Assembly (NCBI GenBank): GCA_019246495.1
Contig: JAFAQI010000470.1
Span: 1 to 10,115, forward strand
Reading direction: 5' to 3'
DNA length: 10,115 nt
DNA from: Frankiales bacterium
GTDB lineage: Bacteria; Actinomycetota; Actinomycetes; JAFAQI01
In this document: piece after piece, positions 1 through 6,679 of the stretch
Position numbering within the stretch: the stretch's first letter is position 1
Layout of the letters: every line of letters begins with the position of its first letter
Program-made: the position numbers and the translations under genes
Notes under the pieces: generated by a model
Told to the model about the DNA's origin: nothing
Database searches by the model: none
What the model saw: only the letters and a program-made list of their open reading frames with translations

Positions 1-2282
1 CGCTGCAGTACGCGACCGAGCAACGGCCGCTCGGCACGGCGGGGAGCGTGAAGAACGCCGAGACCGGCCTGCGTGACGACACGTTTCTCGTCCTGTCCGG
101 TGACGCCCTGACCGACGCCGACCTGACCAGCATCGTGGACTTCCACAAGTCCAGCGGCGCGCTCGTCACCGTGGGGCTCAAGTCCGTCCCGGACCCGCTG
201 GAGTACGGGATCGTCATCTGCGAACCCGACGGCCGGGTGAACCGCTTCCTCGAGAAGCCGACCTGGGGGCAGGTCTTCTCGGACACCGTCAACACCGGCA
301 TCTACGTGATGGAGCCGGCCGTGCTCGACGAGGTGCCCGCCGACACAGAGGTCGACTGGTCCTCGGACGTGTTTCCGCGCCTCCTTGACGCCGGCGCGCC
401 GGTCTTCGGCTATCGCTTCGACGGCTACTGGGAGGACGTCGGCACGCTGGAGAGCTATCGCCAAGCACACCTCGATGCGCTCAACCGTGAAGTTGAGATC
501 GAGATGGGCGCCTTCGAGGTCAGTCCAGGAGTCTGGCTCGGCGAAAGTGCGGAGATCGACCCCGACGCCGACGTCAGGGGGCCAGTCCTCATCGGCGACT
601 ACACGCGCGTGGAGGCCGGCGCCCAGATCCGCCCCTACGCCGTGGTCGGCGCCAACGTCGTCGTCAAGGCGGGCGCTGTGATCGAGCGTGCGGTCGTCCA
701 CGACAACGTCTTCGTCGGACATCGCGCCACGCTGCGGGGCTGCGTCATCGGCCGCAACACCGACGTGATGCGGGCCGCTCGTATCGACGAGGGGGCGGTC
801 GTCGGCGACGACTGCGTGGTCGAGCAGGAGGCGTTTCTCTCGGCCGGCGTGCGGGTGTATCCCTTCAAGACGATCGACGCGGGGGCCGTGGTCACCTCGA
901 GCGTCATCTGGGAGTCACGCGGGCACCGCAGCCTGTTCGGACCACGCGGCATCTCCGGGCTCGTCAACGTCGAGATCACCCCCGACCTCGCGGTCCGCCT
1001 GGCGTCGGCGTGGGCGACGACATTGCGCAAGGGGAGCGTCGTCATCGCCAGCCGGGACGTCTCGCGAGCGGCTACTGCGCTCAAGCGCGCGGTGGTGAGC
1101 GCACTCACCGCGAGCGCGATCGACGTACGCGACCTCGAGGTCGCCCCCGCGCCGGTCGCCCGGTTCGCGACCGCCCACAGCGACGCCGCCGGCGGCGTGA
1201 TGATCCGTACGACGCCGGGAGATCCGCAGAGCGTCGACGTCGTGTTCCTCGACGAGGCCGGCAGCGACCTCGCACCCGCCGCGCAGCGTCGGCTGGAGCG
1301 GGTGTTCAGCCGGCAGGAGTTCCGCCGGGCGTTTCCGGGCGAGATCGGGCAGCTGTCCTACCCCGCGCGGTTCGTCGAGACCTACACCCAAGAGGTCCTG
1401 GCGAGCGTGGACGTCGGCGGCCTGACCGGTTCCGACCTACGGGTCGTGATCGACACGGCCGGCGGGGCGGCGGCAGTCGTTCTGCCGACGGTGCTCGGCC
1501 GGCTCGGCGTAGACGCCCTGATCGTCAACGGCCGGTTCGACGAGAGCTCGCCGACCGAGACGCTCGCGGCGCACATGCAGGGCCTTCAGCGTCTGGGCGA
1601 GCTCGTGGCGTCGTCCCGCGCCGCCTTCGGGGTGCGCTTCGACCCGGTGGCCGAGCGGCTCGCGCTCGTCGACGAGCGCGGCCAGATCATCCACGACGAC
1701 CGGGCAGTGCTCGTCGTCATGGACCTGGTGGCCGCCGAGCGCCGCGGCGGGACCATGGCGCTGCCGGTGACGACAACGCGGGTCGCCGAGCAGGTCGCCG
1801 CCTACCACGGCGTCGACGTCCGGTGGACCGGCACCACGGCCACGGAGCTTGCCGCGGCCGCCGCCGAGCCGGGCGTCGTCTTCGCCGGCGACGGCCGAGG
1901 GGGCTTCGTCGTACCGGAGTTCGCCGCTGCGGTGGACGGCATCGCCGCTTTCGTCCGGCTCGTCGGCCTCGTCGCGCGCACCAAGCTGACGATGAGCGAG
2001 ATCGACGCCCGGATCCCCGAGGCTTTCGTGGAACGGCGGGCCGTCATCACCCCGTGGGCCGCGAAGGGGACGGTCATGCGGGCCGTGCTCGAGGCGGCCG
2101 GGGACCGGCCGGTCGACACCACCGACGGGGTGAGGGTGATCGAGCCCGACGGCAGCTGGGCGGCCGTGCTGCCCGACCCGGCGGAGGCGATCACGCACGT
2201 CTGGGCGGAGGCCGGCTCGAGTGCGGCGGCGGCCGCCCTCGCCGAGACCTGGGTCGCGGTCGTCGAGGCGGAGAGCGGCTGA
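1..2282 (+). CDS. Mannose-1-phosphate guanylyltransferase-like protein with degenerate phosphohexomutase region (5' partial)
   Basis: The gene is cut at its 5' end: the frame is open from the window edge (first complete codon at base 3) and reads the nucleotidyltransferase motif PLGTAGSV, so the GTG at base 48 is internal and the G-rich N-terminal nucleotide loop lies upstream. About 759 residues are visible; family members run to roughly 830. Order: NTP_transferase domain (to about base 510) with SGDALTD, the LEYGIV segment, [11 protein letters not shown] and a C-terminal YWEDVGT; a hexapeptide left-handed beta-helix (about 530-900) with imperfect [IV]-G repeats; then a phosphohexomutase-like region (about 950-2270). 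The first part should make a GDP- or NDP-sugar from a sugar 1-phosphate in the cytoplasm, probably for mannosylated envelope polymers. The mutase region keeps the fold signature but lacks the phosphoserine, metal, sugar and phosphate motifs (see findings). The substrate is inferred from family membership, not seen. It ends 7 bases before the DUF881 gene, so it is probably the same operon. Confidence 0.85.
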   Translation, partial: LQYATEQRPLGTAGSVKNAETGLRDDTFLVLSGDALTDADLTSIVDFHKSSGALVTVGLKSVPDPLEYGIVICEPDGRVNRFLEKPTWGQVFSDTVNTGIYVMEPAVLDEVPADTEVDWSSDVFPRLLDAGAPVFGYRFDGYWEDVGTLESYRQAHLDALNREVEIEMGAFEVSPGVWLGESAEIDPDADVRGPVLIGDYTRVEAGAQIRPYAVVGANVVVKAGAVIERAVVHDNVFVGHRATLRGCVIGRNTDVMRAARIDEGAVVGDDCVVEQEAFLSAGVRVYPFKTIDAGAVVTSSVIWESRGHRSLFGPRGISGLVNVEITPDLAVRLASAWATTLRKGSVVIASRDVSRAATALKRAVVSALTASAIDVRDLEVAPAPVARFATAHSDAAGGVMIRTTPGDPQSVDVVFLDEAGSDLAPAAQRRLERVFSRQEFRRAFPGEIGQLSYPARFVETYTQEVLASVDVGGLTGSDLRVVIDTAGGAAAVVLPTVLGRLGVDALIVNGRFDESSPTETLAAHMQGLQRLGELVASSRAAFGVRFDPVAERLALVDERGQIIHDDRAVLVVMDLVAAERRGGTMALPVTTTRVAEQVAAYHGVDVRWTGTTATELAAAAAEPGVVFAGDGRGGFVVPEFAAAVDGIAAFVRLVGLVARTKLTMSEIDARIPEAFVERRAVITPWAAKGTVMRAVLEAAGDRPVDTTDGVRVIEPDGSWAAVLPDPAEAITHVWAEAGSSAAAAALAETWVAVVEAESG

Positions 2283-2289
2283 GCCGGTC

Positions 2290-3147
2290 ATGAGCATCGA
2301 CGCGCCGCGGCGAGCCGACGAATCAATGAGTCTTCTTGTCGACATTGCTGCCTCTGCCCTGGATCCGTCGTACGCCGCGGCGGCCGCTCGCCGGGCGGCC
2401 GCGCCCCAGCCCTCGCGGCGGGCCGGGGGAGCGGTGCTCGGACTCGGGGTGCTTGCGGCCACGCTCGTGATCGTTGTCGCCGGGCTGCACGCGCACCGCA
2501 CCGCTCCGGCGGCGGAGCGCGCCCGGGTCGCGCTTCTGCGCCAGGTGCAGCACGAGTCCGCGGACGTCGACGCGCTCCAGCAGCAGCTCAACCGGCTGCG
2601 GGCCGCCGACACCCAGCTGAGCAGCCGGGTACTTGGAGCCTCCTCGAGCGGCTCGGCCGCGGCGCACCGGCTCACCGGCGCCGAGGTCCGCGCGGGCTTC
2701 TTGGCCGTCTCGGGACCCGGCCTGCAGGTCGTCCTCGGCGATGCGACGGACGCCGCGGCGAGCGGCAACCGCATTCTCGACCGAGACGTGCAGAGCGTGG
2801 TCAACGCGCTGTGGGCCGCCGGCGCCGAGGCGGTGGCCGTCGACGACGAGCGGGTGACCAGCGAGACGGCCGTCCGGCAGGCCGGTGATGCGATCCTCGT
2901 CAACCTGCGACCCGTCGCTGCGCCGTACGTCGTCCGGGCCATCGGGGACCCAGTGGCCATGGAGACGGCGTTCGCGACCAGCCGGGCGGCGGGCCGGCTG
3001 CGCAGCTTCGTGCAGCTCTACGGGCTGCGTTTCCACTACCAGCGGGTGCCGAGGCTGACGCTGCCCGCCGGCCCGGGGCTGTTCCTTCACTATGCCAACC
3101 CAGTCGTCAGCGCGAACCCGGGCGGTGCGGGGGGAGGGCGGAGATGA
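2290..3147 (+). CDS. DUF881 family membrane-anchored protein (first paralogue)
   Basis: A 285-residue protein with a cytoplasmic N-terminus, one transmembrane helix at about residues 47-66 (a run of V/L/A/G after paired arginines), a coiled-coil-like stretch at about 73-110, and an extracytoplasmic DUF881 domain starting around the SGPGLQV motif. Its position corresponds to M. tuberculosis Rv1823. DUF881 proteins include B. subtilis YlxW and YlxX, encoded in the division gene cluster beside sbp; no biochemical activity is established. I chose the ATG at 2290, seven bases after the previous stop. A second in-frame ATG at 2326 (MSLLVDI) is possible; neither has a strong Shine-Dalgarno, though a purine run, GGAGAG, lies at about 2270-2275. 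The N-terminal 30 residues (DESMSLLVDIA...ALDPSYA) look amphipathic and could be a membrane-proximal docking segment, which is inference. The stop overlaps the sbp start as ATGA. Confidence 0.88.
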   Translation: MSIDAPRRADESMSLLVDIAASALDPSYAAAAARRAAAPQPSRRAGGAVLGLGVLAATLVIVVAGLHAHRTAPAAERARVALLRQVQHESADVDALQQQLNRLRAADTQLSSRVLGASSSGSAAAHRLTGAEVRAGFLAVSGPGLQVVLGDATDAAASGNRILDRDVQSVVNALWAAGAEAVAVDDERVTSETAVRQAGDAILVNLRPVAAPYVVRAIGDPVAMETAFATSRAAGRLRSFVQLYGLRFHYQRVPRLTLPAGPGLFLHYANPVVSANPGGAGGGRR

Positions 3148-3476
3148 TCGTCGGCCTGGCCGTGGTCGTCGGCGTCGTACTCGGGCTCGTGCTCCAACCG
3201 ACGGTGCCGGTCGACCTCCAGCCCTACCTGCCCATCGCCGTCGTCGCGGCCCTCGACGCGCTGTTCGGCGGCGTGCGGGCCTGGCTCGAGCGCATCTTCG
3301 ACGAGAAGGTGTTCGTGGTCTCGCTCATCGGCAATGTGCTCGTCGCGGCGCTCGTGGTGTTCGTCGGGGACAAGCTCGGCGTCGGCGGGGAGCTCTCCAC
3401 CGGCGTGGTGGTCGTACTGGGCATCCGGATCTTCTCCAACGCCGCCGCGATCCGCCGGCACCTGTTCGGCGCATGA
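3144..3476 (+). CDS. sbp: Small basic protein Sbp (DUF1290), integral membrane
   Basis: A 110-residue, very hydrophobic protein that starts directly in a membrane helix (MIVGLAVVVGVVLGLVL). Further hydrophobic helices lie at about residues 28-43, 56-75 and 83-98, with the charged segment RAWLERIFDEK between the second and third. The size and the ending ...RIFSNAAAIRRHLF fit the Sbp/DUF1290 family, found between DUF881 genes in actinobacteria and beside ylxW/ylxX upstream of ftsA in Bacillus. The molecular role is unknown; a membrane partner for the two flanking DUF881 proteins is a reasonable inference. The start ATG overlaps the upstream stop (ATGA, 3144-3147) and the stop overlaps the downstream start (ATGA, 3473-3476), so translation of all three is probably coupled. 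A GGAGGGCGGAG run at about 3132-3142 supplies the ribosome binding site. Confidence 0.9.
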   Translation: MIVGLAVVVGVVLGLVLQPTVPVDLQPYLPIAVVAALDALFGGVRAWLERIFDEKVFVVSLIGNVLVAALVVFVGDKLGVGGELSTGVVVVLGIRIFSNAAAIRRHLFGA

Positions 3477-4228
3477 CTACGCCGCAGCCGGCAGGGGTGG
3501 ACAGCCGGGATGCCTGGCGCCGGATCCGCCGTGTCCTGACCGCGCGGCCGGGAGGCAGGCAGACCGGCGTCGCGGTGCTCTGCGGAGTCCTCGCGTTCGC
3601 GCTCGTCACCCAGGTGCACTCGACCTCGGCAGCCGGCGGCGGGCTCGCGAGCGCGCGGCCCGACGACCTGCTGGGGATCTCGAGCGATCTCGCGGCGCGG
3701 GCGGACCGGCTACGCGCGGAGATCGCGGCCCTCGAGGCCAGCGCCCGTCGGCTGTCGAGCGCGACCGACCAGGGCGCCGCCGCGCTCCGGGAGGTGCGCG
3801 CCCGGGCCCGTGCGTTGGGCATCCTCACCGGCACCGTCGCGGCGCGCGGGCCGGGGATAGTCCTCACGATCACCGACCCCCGGGCGTCGGTGTCCGCCGA
3901 CCTGCTGCTGAGCGCGGTGGAGGAGCTGCGGGACGCCGGCGCCGAGGTGCTTCAGCTCAACGGGGTCCGCATCGTGGCGCAGACGGCGTTCCTGCCTGGG
4001 CCGGGCGGCGCGGTCGAGGTCGGCGGCACTGTCGTTTCTGCGCCCTACCGGCTGGCGGCGATCGGGCAGCCGCGCACCCTCGCCGGGGCGCTCGGAATTC
4101 CGGGCGGCGTCCTCGACGCGGTCGCCGGGCGGCCGGGGGCGCGGGCGGTCGTGACCCAGTCGCCGAGCCTTTCGGTCACCGCCTTGCGGGCGCCGCAGGC
4201 CGATCGTTACGCTCGCCCGGCCCGCTGA
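3473..4228 (+). CDS. DUF881 family membrane-anchored protein (second paralogue)
   Basis: A 251-residue protein built like the first DUF881 gene: a short basic cytoplasmic N-terminus, one membrane helix at about residues 31-46, a heptad-rich coiled coil at about 62-100 (alternating LAARADRL and EIAALEASARRL type segments), then the DUF881 domain with ARGPGIVLTI, an AVEELRDAGAEVLQLNG core and a YRLAAIG strand. It corresponds by position to Rv1825. It differs from the first paralogue in a shorter N-terminus and a C-terminus rich in S/T/V. The ATG at 3473 sits in an ATGA overlap with the sbp stop, and this is why it is preferred over the much longer upstream extension of the same frame, which overlaps sbp and codes an arginine-rich shadow. 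The function is not known; envelope or division association is inferred from neighbours and from the Bacillus arrangement. gcvH follows after 26 bases. Confidence 0.88.
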   Translation: MTTPQPAGVDSRDAWRRIRRVLTARPGGRQTGVAVLCGVLAFALVTQVHSTSAAGGGLASARPDDLLGISSDLAARADRLRAEIAALEASARRLSSATDQGAAALREVRARARALGILTGTVAARGPGIVLTITDPRASVSADLLLSAVEELRDAGAEVLQLNGVRIVAQTAFLPGPGGAVEVGGTVVSAPYRLAAIGQPRTLAGALGIPGGVLDAVAGRPGARAVVTQSPSLSVTALRAPQADRYARPAR

Positions 4229-4245
4229 CCGCGAGCGTTCCCGCT

Positions 4246-4250
4246 GGAGG
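4246..4250 (+). promoter_or_regulatory. Ribosome binding site deciding the gcvH start
   Basis: GGAGG lies four bases before the GTG at 4255. It is the only strong Shine-Dalgarno sequence in this 26-base gap and fixes the GcvH N-terminus as MIPEDLKYT, the family's usual beginning. The spacing is slightly short. Confidence 0.7.
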
Positions 4251-4254
4251 CCCC

Positions 4255-4638
4255 GTGATCCCCGAGGACCTGAAGTACACCGCCGAGCACGAATGGGTGC
4301 GGTCGCTCGACGACGGAACGGTCCGGGTCGGGATCACCCACTACGCGCAGGACGCGCTCGGCGACGTCGTCTTCGTCAGCCTGCCGGAGTCCGGGGCATC
4401 GCTGACGGCTGGTCAGGCCTGCGGCGAGGTCGAGTCCACAAAGAGCGTCTCCGAGATCTATGCGCCGGTCTCCGGCGCAGTGGCCCGGCGCAACGAGGCG
4501 CTCGACTCGCGACCCGATCTCATCAACACCGATCCGTACGGCGAGGGTTGGCTGGTCGAGATCACGGTCGCGGAGCCGGACCGGCTTGCCGACCTGCTCG
4601 ACGCGTCGGCGTACGGCGAACTGACCTCGAGCGGCTGA
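4255..4638 (+). CDS. gcvH: Glycine cleavage system H protein
   Basis: A 127-residue lipoyl carrier, the normal length for GcvH. It shuttles the methylamine arm from the P protein to the T protein and reducing equivalents to the L protein during glycine decarboxylation in the cytoplasm. The N-terminal YTAEHEWVR motif and GITHYAQDALGD are diagnostic. The lipoylation loop is VESTKSVSEIYAP with the acceptor lysine at residue 63 (codon 4441-4443). The ending GEGWLVEI is also typical. The GTG start has a GGAGG ribosome binding site. It is separated from gcvP (7635 onward) by three regulatory genes and garA, and no gcvT is in the window, so the glycine cleavage genes are dispersed. The gap after the second DUF881 gene is only 26 bases with no visible promoter, so gcvH is probably transcribed with the DUF881-sbp unit. 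Confidence 0.96.
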   Translation: MIPEDLKYTAEHEWVRSLDDGTVRVGITHYAQDALGDVVFVSLPESGASLTAGQACGEVESTKSVSEIYAPVSGAVARRNEALDSRPDLINTDPYGEGWLVEITVAEPDRLADLLDASAYGELTSSG

Positions 4639-4731
4639 GCCTCGACCTTTCCTTTACACCTGCCGGCCCACCGAGGCACCCGCCCGGCGCTGCCCACACT
4701 GACCCCGCCCCGCGAGCGCGGCTTGCTCCGG

Positions 4732-4761
4732 TTGACCCGGGTCTGCCCGGACGTCTAGGTT
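4732..4761 (+). promoter_or_regulatory. Sigma70/HrdB-type promoter for garA-ftsR
   Basis: TTGACC (4732-4737) and TAGGTT (4756-4761) are separated by 18 bases, a close match to the vegetative actinobacterial consensus (TTGAC, 16-18, TAGRRT). Initiation would fall near 4768, giving a leader of about 74 bases before the garA ATG. The spacer and -35 contain the perfect ten-base palindrome GACCCGGGTC (4734-4743). Confidence 0.6.
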
Positions 4762-4772
4762 TCGGGTTTCCC

Positions 4773-4788
4773 TGAACCTCTGGTTGAC
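4773..4788 (+). promoter_or_regulatory. Palindromic candidate operator in the garA leader
   Basis: TGAACCTCTGGTTGAC contains the inverted repeat AACC-TCT-GGTT and matches 14 of 16 bases of a site upstream of resR (6664-6679). It lies at about +5 to +20 from the predicted garA transcription start, a position suited to repression. An additional AGGTT (4757-4761, part of the -10 element) is inverted relative to the AACCT at 4775-4779. The binding protein is not known; the two MerR regulators in the window are the nearest candidates. Confidence 0.45.
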
Positions 4789-4841
4789 GGTCTGCGTTGC
4801 CGTGGACCGCCTGGTTTGGCCGGCGAAAGGGCAGGCGGCGG

Positions 4842-5357
4842 ATGGCAAGCGTGTTCTGCACGCAGTGCGGGCAGCAGAACCCCGAGGACAGCAAGTTCTG
4901 CGCCCGGTGCGGCGCTCCGCTGACCGTGCCGTCCGCCGGGGGCATCCCCGCGGCGGAGCAGACGACGACGATCTCGATGACGGGTCTCGAGTCGACGGAG
5001 GAGCACGGTGACGACCTCGCGGACGTCGGGGTCGAGTCGCTGCCCGCGGGCAGCGGGCTGCTCGTGGTCAAGCGCGGCCCCAACGCCGGCAGCCGGTTCC
5101 TGCTCGACAAGGACGTGACGACCGTCGGGCGGCACCCGGAGAGCGACATCTTCCTCGACGACGTGACGGTGTCCCGTCGGCATGCGGAGTTCCACCGCAG
5201 CGGTGAGATTTTCAGCGTGCGCGACGTCGGCAGCCTCAACGGCACCTATCTCAACCGTGAGCGCATCGAGGAATCACCCCTGACCGGCGGGGACGAGGTG
5301 CAGATCGGCAAGTTCCGGCTCGTGTACTTCAGCGGGCATGCGGAGGGTGCTCGGTGA
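4842..5357 (+). CDS. garA: Zinc-ribbon/FHA phosphopeptide-binding regulator, GarA/OdhI type
   Basis: A 171-residue protein. Residues 6-23 form a zinc ribbon (Cys6-x2-Cys9 and Cys20-x2-Cys23). A linker carries three consecutive threonines (41-43) in EQTTTISMTG, placed like the kinase-phosphorylated threonine pair of mycobacterial GarA and corynebacterial OdhI. Residues about 72-165 are an FHA domain with the canonical binding residues: GRH (Arg97), SRRH (Ser111-His114) and NGT (Asn133). In the known family, the unphosphorylated protein binds and inhibits 2-oxoglutarate dehydrogenase and affects glutamate enzymes, and phosphorylation closes it on itself. The FHA sequence (VKRGPNAGSRFLLD, HPESDIFLDDVTVSRRHAEF) is very close to GarA as I know it; the zinc ribbon is absent from mycobacterial GarA but occurs in Streptomyces-type homologues. 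I chose the ATG at 4842, which starts just before the zinc ribbon; a TTG at 4797 would add a basic 15-residue extension. The stop overlaps the ftsR GTG by four bases. Confidence 0.88.
   Translation: MASVFCTQCGQQNPEDSKFCARCGAPLTVPSAGGIPAAEQTTTISMTGLESTEEHGDDLADVGVESLPAGSGLLVVKRGPNAGSRFLLDKDVTTVGRHPESDIFLDDVTVSRRHAEFHRSGEIFSVRDVGSLNGTYLNRERIEESPLTGGDEVQIGKFRLVYFSGHAEGAR
5341..5346 (+). promoter_or_regulatory. Ribosome binding site supporting the ftsR GTG start
   Basis: CGGAGG, followed by GTG at 5354 with seven intervening bases, lies inside the end of garA. It supports the GTG over the in-frame ATG at 5381, which has no comparable site. Confidence 0.6.
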
Positions 5358-6091
5358 GCGCCGTCCCATCGCGTGCGTTCATGAGCATCGGCGAGGTGCT
5401 CGCCACGCTGCGCAGCGACTTTCCGGACGTGACGATCTCGAAGATCCGCTTCCTCGAATCAGAGGGGCTGATCGAGCCGGAGCGGACGGCTTCCGGATAC
5501 CGCAAGTTCTCCCGGGAGGACGTCTCGCGGTTGCGCTACGTGCTGTCGGCACAACGCGACAACTACCTGCCGCTGCGCGTGATCAAGGAGCACCTCGAGG
5601 CCATCGACCGCGGGCTCGAGCCGCCAGAGACCGCGGCCGCCGGCCCGCAGGTGCCACGCGCGCTCGTGGACGTCGCCGGGCTGCCCGGTCCGGAGGCGTT
5701 CGGCCGCGAGACGACGGAGCTGCGGCTGTCGCGCCAGGAGCTGATCGATGCGGCCCACCTCTCGGAGGGAGAGCTGGACACACTGGAGCAGTTCGGTCTC
5801 GTGGTGTCCCGCCAGCCCGGCGGCTTCTACGACGGCGACGCCCTGCTGATCGCCAAGACCGTCGCGGAGATGAGCCGGTTCGGGCTCGAGCCACGGCATC
5901 TGCGCGCCTTCCGCTCGGCCGCCGAACGCGAGGTCGGCCTCGTCGAGCAGGTCGTCGCCCCGCTCGTGCGGCAGCGCAATCCGGAAGCCCGCGGCCGCGC
6001 GGAAGAGGTCGCCCGCGAGCTGGCAGCCCTGTCCGTCCGGCTCCACGCGACCCTGGTCAAGGCGGGTCTGCGGCCGCAGCTGGGGCGATGA
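5354..6091 (+). CDS. ftsR: MerR-family transcriptional regulator, FtsR/Rv1828 type
   Basis: A 245-residue DNA-binding protein. Residues 10-80 are a MerR winged helix-turn-helix: MSIGEVLATLR, then ISKIRFLESEGLIEPER and the wing GYRKFSREDVSRLRYV. Unlike metal or drug-sensing MerR proteins, it has no cysteine cluster or effector-binding domain. A proline/alanine linker follows (about 88-120), then a second region (126-186) that resembles a divergent MerR-like module, and a basic helical tail. The position between garA and a bifunctional nuclease gene matches Rv1828 and the C. glutamicum regulator FtsR, which is known to activate ftsZ. It starts at GTG within the garA stop (GTGA), so it is co-translated from the garA promoter. 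The orthologue assignment rests on synteny and on the extended MerR consensus; the local target genes are unknown, and the palindromes near 4773 and 6664 are candidates. Confidence 0.85.
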   Translation: MSAVPSRAFMSIGEVLATLRSDFPDVTISKIRFLESEGLIEPERTASGYRKFSREDVSRLRYVLSAQRDNYLPLRVIKEHLEAIDRGLEPPETAAAGPQVPRALVDVAGLPGPEAFGRETTELRLSRQELIDAAHLSEGELDTLEQFGLVVSRQPGGFYDGDALLIAKTVAEMSRFGLEPRHLRAFRSAAEREVGLVEQVVAPLVRQRNPEARGRAEEVARELAALSVRLHATLVKAGLRPQLGR

Positions 6092-6098
6092 TTTCCGG

Positions 6099-6122
6099 CC
6101 GCGAAGCGGGCGGCTTTCGCGG
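6099..6122 (+). terminator. Stem-loop after ftsR, possible terminator
   Basis: CCGCGAAGC (6099-6107) pairs with GCTTTCGCGG (6113-6122) with one bulged T and a GGGCG loop, eight bases after the ftsR stop. There is no T-tract, so termination would be of the weak or GC-hairpin kind common in actinobacteria. It could also just be an mRNA-stabilising or processing hairpin within a longer operon. I see no convincing promoter between it and the nuclease gene. Confidence 0.4.
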
Positions 6123-6172
6123 TGTAGTTTGAATTCGTTGCCGGCGTCGGTCGCGAACGGGACGGACACTTT

Positions 6173-6643
6173 GTGAACGAGCTCACCGTGGTGGGGGTCC
6201 GGGTGGAGCTCCCGTCGAATCAGCCACTGGTGCTTCTCAAGGAGGCGGCGGGAGACCGCTACCTCCCGATCTGGATCGGCGCGGTCGAGGCAACGGCGAT
6301 CGCGTTCGCTCAGCAGGGTGTCGTGCCCGCACGGCCGCTGACCCACGACCTGCTCAAGGACGTGATCGAGGGGCTCGGCGCCGAGCTGACCGCCGTCACG
6401 ATCACCGACCTGCGGGACGGCGTCTACTACGCAGATCTTCAGTTCGCGAGCGGTGCTGTGGTCTCGGCCCGCCCGTCAGACGCCATCGCCCTCGCCATCC
6501 GTGTCGGGACCACGATCTACGCCGAAGAACCCGTCCTGGCGGAGGGCGGCGTCGCGATTCCCGACGAGCAGGAGAACGAGGTCGAGAAGTTTCGCGAGTT
6601 CCTCGACCAGGTGTCGCCGGAGGACTTCGAGACCGAGGCCTGA
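6173..6643 (+). CDS. Bifunctional nuclease (DUF151/BFN) family protein
   Basis: A 156-residue protein of the BFN (DNase-RNase, PF02577) family, syntenic with Rv1829. It shows the family signature: MNELTVVGVRVE, LPIWIGAVEATAIA, THDLLKDVIEGLGAEL, the DGVYYADLQF strand, and SARPSDAIALAIRVGTTIYAEEPVL. Residues about 1-130 make up the single BFN domain; the acidic C-terminus (EVEKFREFLDQVSPEDF) is the common actinobacterial tail. Homologues have been reported to cleave DNA and RNA or to act in stress responses, and the physiological substrate in actinobacteria is not settled. The GTG at 6173 is preceded by purine-rich ACGGGACGGA (about 6157-6166). It sits 81 bases after ftsR behind a hairpin, so it may be read through from the garA promoter or have a weak promoter of its own. 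Confidence 0.92.
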   Translation: MNELTVVGVRVELPSNQPLVLLKEAAGDRYLPIWIGAVEATAIAFAQQGVVPARPLTHDLLKDVIEGLGAELTAVTITDLRDGVYYADLQFASGAVVSARPSDAIALAIRVGTTIYAEEPVLAEGGVAIPDEQENEVEKFREFLDQVSPEDFETEA

Positions 6644-6663
6644 GCGCCCGTCTGGCCTCACCC

Positions 6664-6679
6664 TCAACCTCGGGTTGAC
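6664..6679 (+). promoter_or_regulatory. Palindromic candidate operator upstream of resR (copy of the garA site)
   Basis: TCAACCTCGGGTTGAC is a perfect six-base inverted repeat (TCAACC-TCG-GGTTGA) and matches 14 of 16 bases of the site at 4773-4788. It begins 20 bases after the nuclease stop and ends 41 bases before the resR -35 element, a position suited to activation or to cooperative binding with the adjoining repeat. Confidence 0.45.

Noticed and set aside
48..50. GTG as the true start of the guanylyltransferase gene
   Set aside because: The same frame is open to the window edge and encodes the conserved PLGTAG segment immediately upstream, so the gene begins outside the window.
1010..2293. 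A 427-codon + strand frame inside the guanylyltransferase gene
   Set aside because: An almost pure arginine/glycine/alanine translation in the +1 frame of a gene with recognisable domains; a shadow.
1437..2960. A 507-codon open frame on the minus strand
   Set aside because: It spans the end of the guanylyltransferase gene and the start of the DUF881 gene, both well supported on the + strand. The composition is that of a high-GC shadow frame.
4710..4721. CCGCG-AG-CGCGG hairpin after gcvH as a terminator
   Set aside because: The loop would be two to four bases with only four to five pairs, and no T-tract follows. Too weak to call, although some termination between gcvH and the garA promoter is likely.
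4797..4841. Upstream TTG start extending GarA by 15 residues
   Set aside because: TTG has no clear ribosome binding site, the added residues are basic and low-complexity, and the ATG at 4842 begins just before the conserved zinc ribbon.
6125..6130. TAGTTT as a -10 element for the nuclease gene
   Set aside because: No acceptable -35 lies 16-18 bases upstream; that position is occupied by the post-ftsR hairpin.
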